A program made the position numbers and the translations under genes. From positions 967,626 to 1,031,625 of the forward strand of contig NZ_FNRO01000001.1 in assembly GCF_900107745.1 (NCBI RefSeq): 64,000 bases of DNA, in the 5' to 3' direction. The stretch's first letter is position 1. Every line of letters begins with the position of its first letter. The notes under the pieces are model-generated. The model did not search any database. It saw nothing but the letters and a program-made list of their open reading frames with translations, and was not told where the DNA came from. Shown piece after piece: positions 60,267 to 64,000 of this stretch. Source of the DNA: Variovorax sp. YR216 (GTDB lineage: Bacteria > Pseudomonadota > Gammaproteobacteria > Burkholderiales > Burkholderiaceae_C).

Positions 60267-60387
60267 ACTCAGCAATCATAAGAGAAGTCGCTCTGCAGCG
60301 CCCATCTTGAAGCCAAAGTCGGCCGGCAGGATGACAAATCCCCATGACGCAGCAGCTAAGCTAGGCGCCATCGACGGAGAAAACGCA

Positions 60388-61491
60388 ATGAAGGTCCTTT
60401 CCATCACGCCCACGTACTTCCCTGAAGTGGGCGGGATCGAGTCCGTGGTCCGAGAGCTGGCGACCCGCATTTCCGCCCATGGCATGCAGGTGGATGTGGC
60501 CTATGTGTCGCCGAAGCACACGGCCTTCTCCGTGAGCCGCGTCGACGGCATCGACGTCTATTGCATCCCGGTTTCAGGCAACCGGCTCGTGGGCTATGCA
60601 CGCGGTTTCGGCGAACTCGCGTCGGGCTACGACCTGCTGCATGTGCACGACCCGCAGCTCATGATGCTCACCGGCAACGTGCTGCTGCAGTGCCGCCGAA
60701 TTCCCGCGATCCTGAGCACGAACGGCGGATTCCGGCATACGCGCAAGCACAGCGGCTTCAAGTGGATGCACGAGCATTTCCTGATGCGGCCGCTGCTCAG
60801 GCACTACCGGCGCGTGCTCGCGATCAGCGAATCGGATGCGACCTACTTCGGACACTATTCGAAGCGGGTCCACAAGGCCGAGCTCGGCATCGCCTACGCG
60901 AAATTCCTGCCCGGCCGCACCATTGGAGCGCCTGACCCGACGCGATGGATCTACTGGGGCCGCTGGTCGCGAAACAAGCGCATCGACGCGGTAATCGACA
61001 CCGTCGCGCTCGCACGGGCCAACGGCATCGCCATCGACCTGCTCATCGCGGGCCCGGATTTCGACCATCTCGGCGAGGGCTTCAAGGCCAAGATCGAGGC
61101 GCTGGGGCTGGGCGATTCGGTGCGACTGCACCCGTACATCGAGGACGACCGCCTGATGGCCGAGCTGCAGCAGCGCACCATCTTCATCACCGGCACCGAA
61201 TACGAGGGCTTCGGCGTCGGCATCCTCGAAGCGATGGCGGCCGGCAAGATCGTGGTCTGCCGCGACATGGCGCCGATCAACGGCTTCGCGAAGCCGGGGG
61301 TCAGCGGCTTCTATCTGAACTTCGACGGCGGCGCCAAGGATCTCGACACGGTGCGCCAGATCGCGGCCCTCGACGAGGCGCAATGCCGCGCGATGGCAGA
61401 GGCCGCGCAGTCGGCTGCCAAGCGCTATGACTGGGACTCGGTCGCCCGGCGGTTCACCGAGCACTACGCGAGCGCCTTGAACCGCGATTAG
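60388..61491 (+). CDS. Glycosyltransferase family 4
   Basis: The 367-residue GT-B enzyme has an N-terminal acceptor domain (LSITPTYFPEVGGIESVVREL) and a C-terminal donor domain with WGRWSRNKRIDAVI near residue 195 and the retaining E-x7-E motif EYEGFGVGILEAMAAGK near 272. It should transfer a sugar to a lipid carrier, polysaccharide or metabolite. I chose the ATG at 60388 with GGAG upstream (CGACGGAGAAAACGCA). It diverges from cydD; its stop overlaps the acyltransferase stop by 4 bp, so the pair is convergent. Confidence 0.88.
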   Translation: MKVLSITPTYFPEVGGIESVVRELATRISAHGMQVDVAYVSPKHTAFSVSRVDGIDVYCIPVSGNRLVGYARGFGELASGYDLLHVHDPQLMMLTGNVLLQCRRIPAILSTNGGFRHTRKHSGFKWMHEHFLMRPLLRHYRRVLAISESDATYFGHYSKRVHKAELGIAYAKFLPGRTIGAPDPTRWIYWGRWSRNKRIDAVIDTVALARANGIAIDLLIAGPDFDHLGEGFKAKIEALGLGDSVRLHPYIEDDRLMAELQQRTIFITGTEYEGFGVGILEAMAAGKIVVCRDMAPINGFAKPGVSGFYLNFDGGAKDLDTVRQIAALDEAQCRAMAEAAQSAAKRYDWDSVARRFTEHYASALNRD

Positions 61492-62645
61492 GCCGAGATC
61501 AGCGAGACCACTGCGCCACAGACCAGCAGGCCAGCGAACAGGCCGAGCACACCGCGCCACGTCGCAGGCCGCGATTCGACGAAGCGATACAGCACAAATG
61601 CGGCTCCGATCGACAGCGCCACGGTCGCCAGCAGGCCGGTCATCCCGATCCACGGCGTGACGCGCATGAAATGACTCACCACCGCGCTCACCAGGAGCAG
61701 CACGGGGAAGTGGATGAGGAACAGCGAATACGAGATGCGCCCCAGCCGCACCAGCGGCTCGCCCACCGCGGGCCACGCCGAAGGCTTGAGGCCGTCGAGG
61801 TGCTGGATGATCGCCACCGCCAGTGCGGTGATCCACGCCGTCGCGATCCGGCTGCGCCAGTCGAGCGCCAGCGCTGCGGCTCCGAGCAGCGCGAGCACGA
61901 GCACCCCGAAGCCCCAGGTGCTTCGCCGCGTCGTGCGACCAATCCAGAAGACGAACATGCCCAGCCCGTACGAGCCGAAGAAATAGAACGCGGTCACATC
62001 GAGCTCCGCGTGCCGGTTGAACACGGCCAGCGACGACACCACGAGCAGCAACACGAAGCCGGCCATCAGCCAGCGCGAGGTCTCGGGCCGCATGGCCCAG
62101 CGCCGCTGGAGCACCTCCGACAGGCCAATGGCGGCCAGCGCCAGCACGAAGAGCTGGAAATCGATCGCCACGTACCAGACGCCGGTGGACAGTGCCTCGA
62201 ACCCCAGCAGGTCCTGCAGCAGCAGGCCGTGGGCGATCAGTTGCGCCATCACGGGCGGGCCGGGCACCGCCTCGTCGTCCAGCCAGGGACGCACGAGCGC
62301 CGCCACGATCACGCTGAAGGTCAGTGCGGCCAGGTACGGCATCACGAGCCTGCCGTAGCGCTGGAAGACCCGGACGAGCGGCCGGTCGATGCGAAGCGTG
62401 CCGTCGGGCGCAAGGCTGCCCGCGGCCAGAAAACCCGCCAGTACCAGGAACACCTGCACCGCCAGCCGCCCGTACTGCGACAGCCAGTCGAAGACGCCGG
62501 GCGCCAGCGATGCCGCGCCTTCAGGCAGCGGACCGTAGCGGGAGAGGTGGTGGCCGACGATCAGCAGGCACGCGAGTCCCTTCACCGCATCCAGCAGCGG
62601 CATGCGACTCGCGGCGGGCTTCGCCGCTGGCGCGGCGCGATCCAT
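61488..62645 (-). CDS. Acyltransferase 3 (OafA/YrhL-type) membrane protein
   Basis: The 385-residue protein has about ten transmembrane helices and the Acyl_transf_3 pattern: PLLDAVKGLACLLIVGHHLSRYG near the N-terminus, with the catalytic His in GHH (an H in the first helix region), and ISYSLFLIHFPVLLL near residue 305. It O-acetylates sugars or lipids at the membrane. With the convergent glycosyltransferase gene it may decorate the same surface glycan; that is inference. Confidence 0.88.
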   Translation of the reverse strand: MDRAAPAAKPAASRMPLLDAVKGLACLLIVGHHLSRYGPLPEGAASLAPGVFDWLSQYGRLAVQVFLVLAGFLAAGSLAPDGTLRIDRPLVRVFQRYGRLVMPYLAALTFSVIVAALVRPWLDDEAVPGPPVMAQLIAHGLLLQDLLGFEALSTGVWYVAIDFQLFVLALAAIGLSEVLQRRWAMRPETSRWLMAGFVLLLVVSSLAVFNRHAELDVTAFYFFGSYGLGMFVFWIGRTTRRSTWGFGVLVLALLGAAALALDWRSRIATAWITALAVAIIQHLDGLKPSAWPAVGEPLVRLGRISYSLFLIHFPVLLLVSAVVSHFMRVTPWIGMTGLLATVALSIGAAFVLYRFVESRPATWRGVLGLFAGLLVCGAVVSLISA

Positions 62646-62655
62646 GACCCGGGAC

Positions 62656-63615
62656 TCAGAGTGCAAGGCGGCGACGCGCGTCCATGTATTCGCGCTTGAG
62701 CTTCTCGATGAAGCTCGCGGCGGACCCGACTTCCGTCACCGCGCCGATGCCCTGTCCCGAGCCCCAGATGTCCTTCCAGGCCTTCTTGGCGCTTTCGCCG
62801 CCGCCGAAGTTCATGGTCTTGAGGTCGCCCTCCGGCAGGTTCGCCGGGTCCATGCCCGCGGCCACGATGCTCGGCGCCAGATAGTTGCCATGCACGCCGG
62901 TGAAGAGGTTCGAGTAGACGATGTCGTCCGACGTGCCGTCGACGATGGCCTGCTTGTATTCGGCGCTCGCTCGTGCTTCCTCGGTCGCGATGAACGCCGT
63001 GCCGATGTAGGCGAAGTCCGCCCCCATGGCCTGCGCCGCGAGCACGGCCGCGCCATTGGCGATGGAGCCCGACAGCGCGAGCGGCCCATCGAACCACTGG
63101 CGGATTTCCTGCACCAGCGCGAACGGGCTCTTGATGCCTGCGTGGCCGCCGGCGCCGGCCGCCACCGCGATCAGGCCGTCGGCGCCCTTCTCGATCGCCT
63201 TCTGCGCGAAGCTGTTGTTGATGACGTCGTGCATCGTCACGCCGCCGTAGCTGTGCACCGCGTCGTTGACGTCGGTGCGCGCACCGAGCGAGGTGATGAC
63301 GATCGGCACCTTGTACTTCACGACCAGCTCCATGTCGTGCGCGAGCCGGTCATTGCTCTTGTGCACGATCTGGTTGATGGCGAAAGGTGCGGCCGGCTTG
63401 TCCGGGTTGGCCTTGTTGTAGGCCGCGAGCTCTTCGGTGATCTCGGCGAGCCAGTCTTCGAGCTGCGACGCGGGCCGCGCGTTGAGCGCGGGCATCGACC
63501 CGACCACGCCGGCCTTGCACTGGGCAATCACGAGCTTGGGGTTGCTGATGATGAACAACGGCGAACCGATGATCGGCAATGGCAGGTTGGCGAGCACGGG
63601 CGGCAGCTTGGACAT
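62656..63615 (-). CDS. Nitronate monooxygenase-like FMN enzyme
   Basis: The 319-residue TIM-barrel flavoenzyme of the NPD/2-nitropropane dioxygenase family has PLPIIGSPLFIISNPKLVIAQC near the start, IVITSLGARTDV near 112, LIAVAAGAGGHAG near 150 (FMN phosphate-binding) and GADFAYIGTAFIATEEA near 205. GGAGACACC precedes the ATG at 63615. It oxidises nitronates, or is an enoyl-ACP reductase-like FabK relative. It lies between an acyltransferase and an acyl-CoA dehydrogenase gene. Confidence 0.88.
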   Translation of the reverse strand: MSKLPPVLANLPLPIIGSPLFIISNPKLVIAQCKAGVVGSMPALNARPASQLEDWLAEITEELAAYNKANPDKPAAPFAINQIVHKSNDRLAHDMELVVKYKVPIVITSLGARTDVNDAVHSYGGVTMHDVINNSFAQKAIEKGADGLIAVAAGAGGHAGIKSPFALVQEIRQWFDGPLALSGSIANGAAVLAAQAMGADFAYIGTAFIATEEARASAEYKQAIVDGTSDDIVYSNLFTGVHGNYLAPSIVAAGMDPANLPEGDLKTMNFGGGESAKKAWKDIWGSGQGIGAVTEVGSAASFIEKLKREYMDARRRLAL

Positions 63616-63707
63616 GGTGTCTCCGGAAAAGGAATGAAACGGCAGAGTTCGATTTATAGAAGGAGGCGCGTGCCGCATCGGTCCGTTGCGCGACACGCGC
63701 CAGTGCG

Positions 63708-64000
63708 TCAGAACGCCTCGAGCGCCAGCGCGGTCACGCTGTCCGCGCCATCGACGATGCTGTCGCGCAGGCTGGGGGCCTTGTTCAGGATGTGCTCGGC
63801 GTAGAAGCGCGCCGTCGCGATCTTGGCCTTCATGAAAGGCACGTCGGTGCCTGCCTTCGCGAGGTCTTCGGCCACCAGCAGCGAGCGTGCAAGCTGCCAG
63901 CCCGCCACCAGATTGCCCGCCAGCATCAGGTAGGGCACGCTGCCCGCGAACACCGCGTTGGGCGACGCCTTGGTCTGTCCGGCGACGAAGCCGACCACAT
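63708..64000 (-). CDS. Acyl-CoA dehydrogenase, C-terminal part (5' end outside window)
   Basis: Only the last 97 or so residues are present; the frame is open to the window edge. The text (VPYLMLAGNLVAGWQLARSL, FMKAKIATARFYAEHILNKA) matches the C-terminal Acyl-CoA_dh_C domain of the longer acyl-CoA dehydrogenases. It would oxidise acyl-CoA in beta-oxidation. It is followed by the nitronate monooxygenase-like gene 92 bp downstream on the same strand. Confidence 0.8.
   Translation of the reverse strand, partial: VVGFVAGQTKASPNAVFAGSVPYLMLAGNLVAGWQLARSLLVAEDLAKAGTDVPFMKAKIATARFYAEHILNKAPSLRDSIVDGADSVTALALEAF

Noticed and set aside
1..64000. tRNA, rRNA or tmRNA genes
   Set aside because: No cloverleaf-like pattern with CCA end or T-loop, and no ribosomal RNA sequence, was recognised in any intergenic region on either strand.

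Overview
The window is about 64 kb of very GC-rich, densely packed bacterial DNA. Gene content (ergothioneine egtBD, a PcaR-type protocatechuate locus, a cydABX/cydDC set, many amino-acid ABC and MFS transporters) and protein style fit a free-living betaproteobacterium. Comamonadaceae is the best guess, with Variovorax-like features; this is inference from recognised protein style, not from a database search. No rRNA, tRNA, CRISPR array, transposase or phage gene was seen. Both window ends cut genes.

Layout. 1-5.5 kb: a 3' gene fragment and single genes (flavin monooxygenase, small ABC ATPase, ICMT-like methyltransferase, Spy-like protein, Tat-exported LigB dioxygenase, DTW-domain tRNA enzyme). 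5.5-24.4 kb: one long leftward run. In transcription order it holds an OruR-like AraC regulator, a DcaP-type porin, lysine/arginine decarboxylase, ornithine decarboxylase, PotE-like antiporter, an orphan periplasmic binding protein, arcA-arcB-arcC, a VIT-like membrane protein, an AI-2E family protein, a NodT/HlyD/DUF2955 efflux set and a two-helix K+ channel. The core logic is arginine to citrulline to ornithine plus carbamoyl phosphate (ATP), then ornithine to putrescine with antiport. That is an energy and acid-stress island.

24.7-33.9 kb: egtB-egtD (ergothioneine), divergent from an NDH-2/SRPBCC/RidA operon; a DUF1501/DUF1800 exported pair; a DsbA-like protein; a LysR regulator. 34-37.1 kb: a urate-catabolism locus (ACS transporter, uraD, two HIU hydrolases) divergent from the LysR gene, with two copies of a structured intergenic repeat.

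37.1-50.2 kb: a roughly 10.7 kb leftward operon. It has two divergent shikimate-dehydrogenase-family enzymes, a dehydroshikimate-dehydratase-like TIM barrel, a complete Liv-type ABC importer, pcaB, an internally deleted pcaC, an MFS exporter and pcaD. A PcaR-like IclR gene and an MHS transporter flank it. The same 15-bp box, in pairs 21 bp apart, lies upstream of both the operon and the MHS gene. The substrate may be quinate or shikimate, or an uncharacterised alicyclic acid feeding the protocatechuate branch.

50.5-60.3 kb: aroC with a coupled HcaT-like MFS gene, a cupin, a GbsR/MarR regulator, and cydD-cydC-cydA-cydB-cydX. A near-identical palindrome lies before both gbsR and cydD, so the regulator probably controls bd oxidase. 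60.4-64 kb: glycosyltransferase, acyltransferase, nitronate monooxygenase-like enzyme and a partial acyl-CoA dehydrogenase.

The least explained structure is a homologous 63-66 bp linker between genes in two unrelated operons (8046-8108 and 42813-42878). Each is a mini-ORF whose start overlaps the upstream stop (ATGA), whose stop overlaps the downstream start (ATGA), and which carries the downstream GGAGGT ribosome site.
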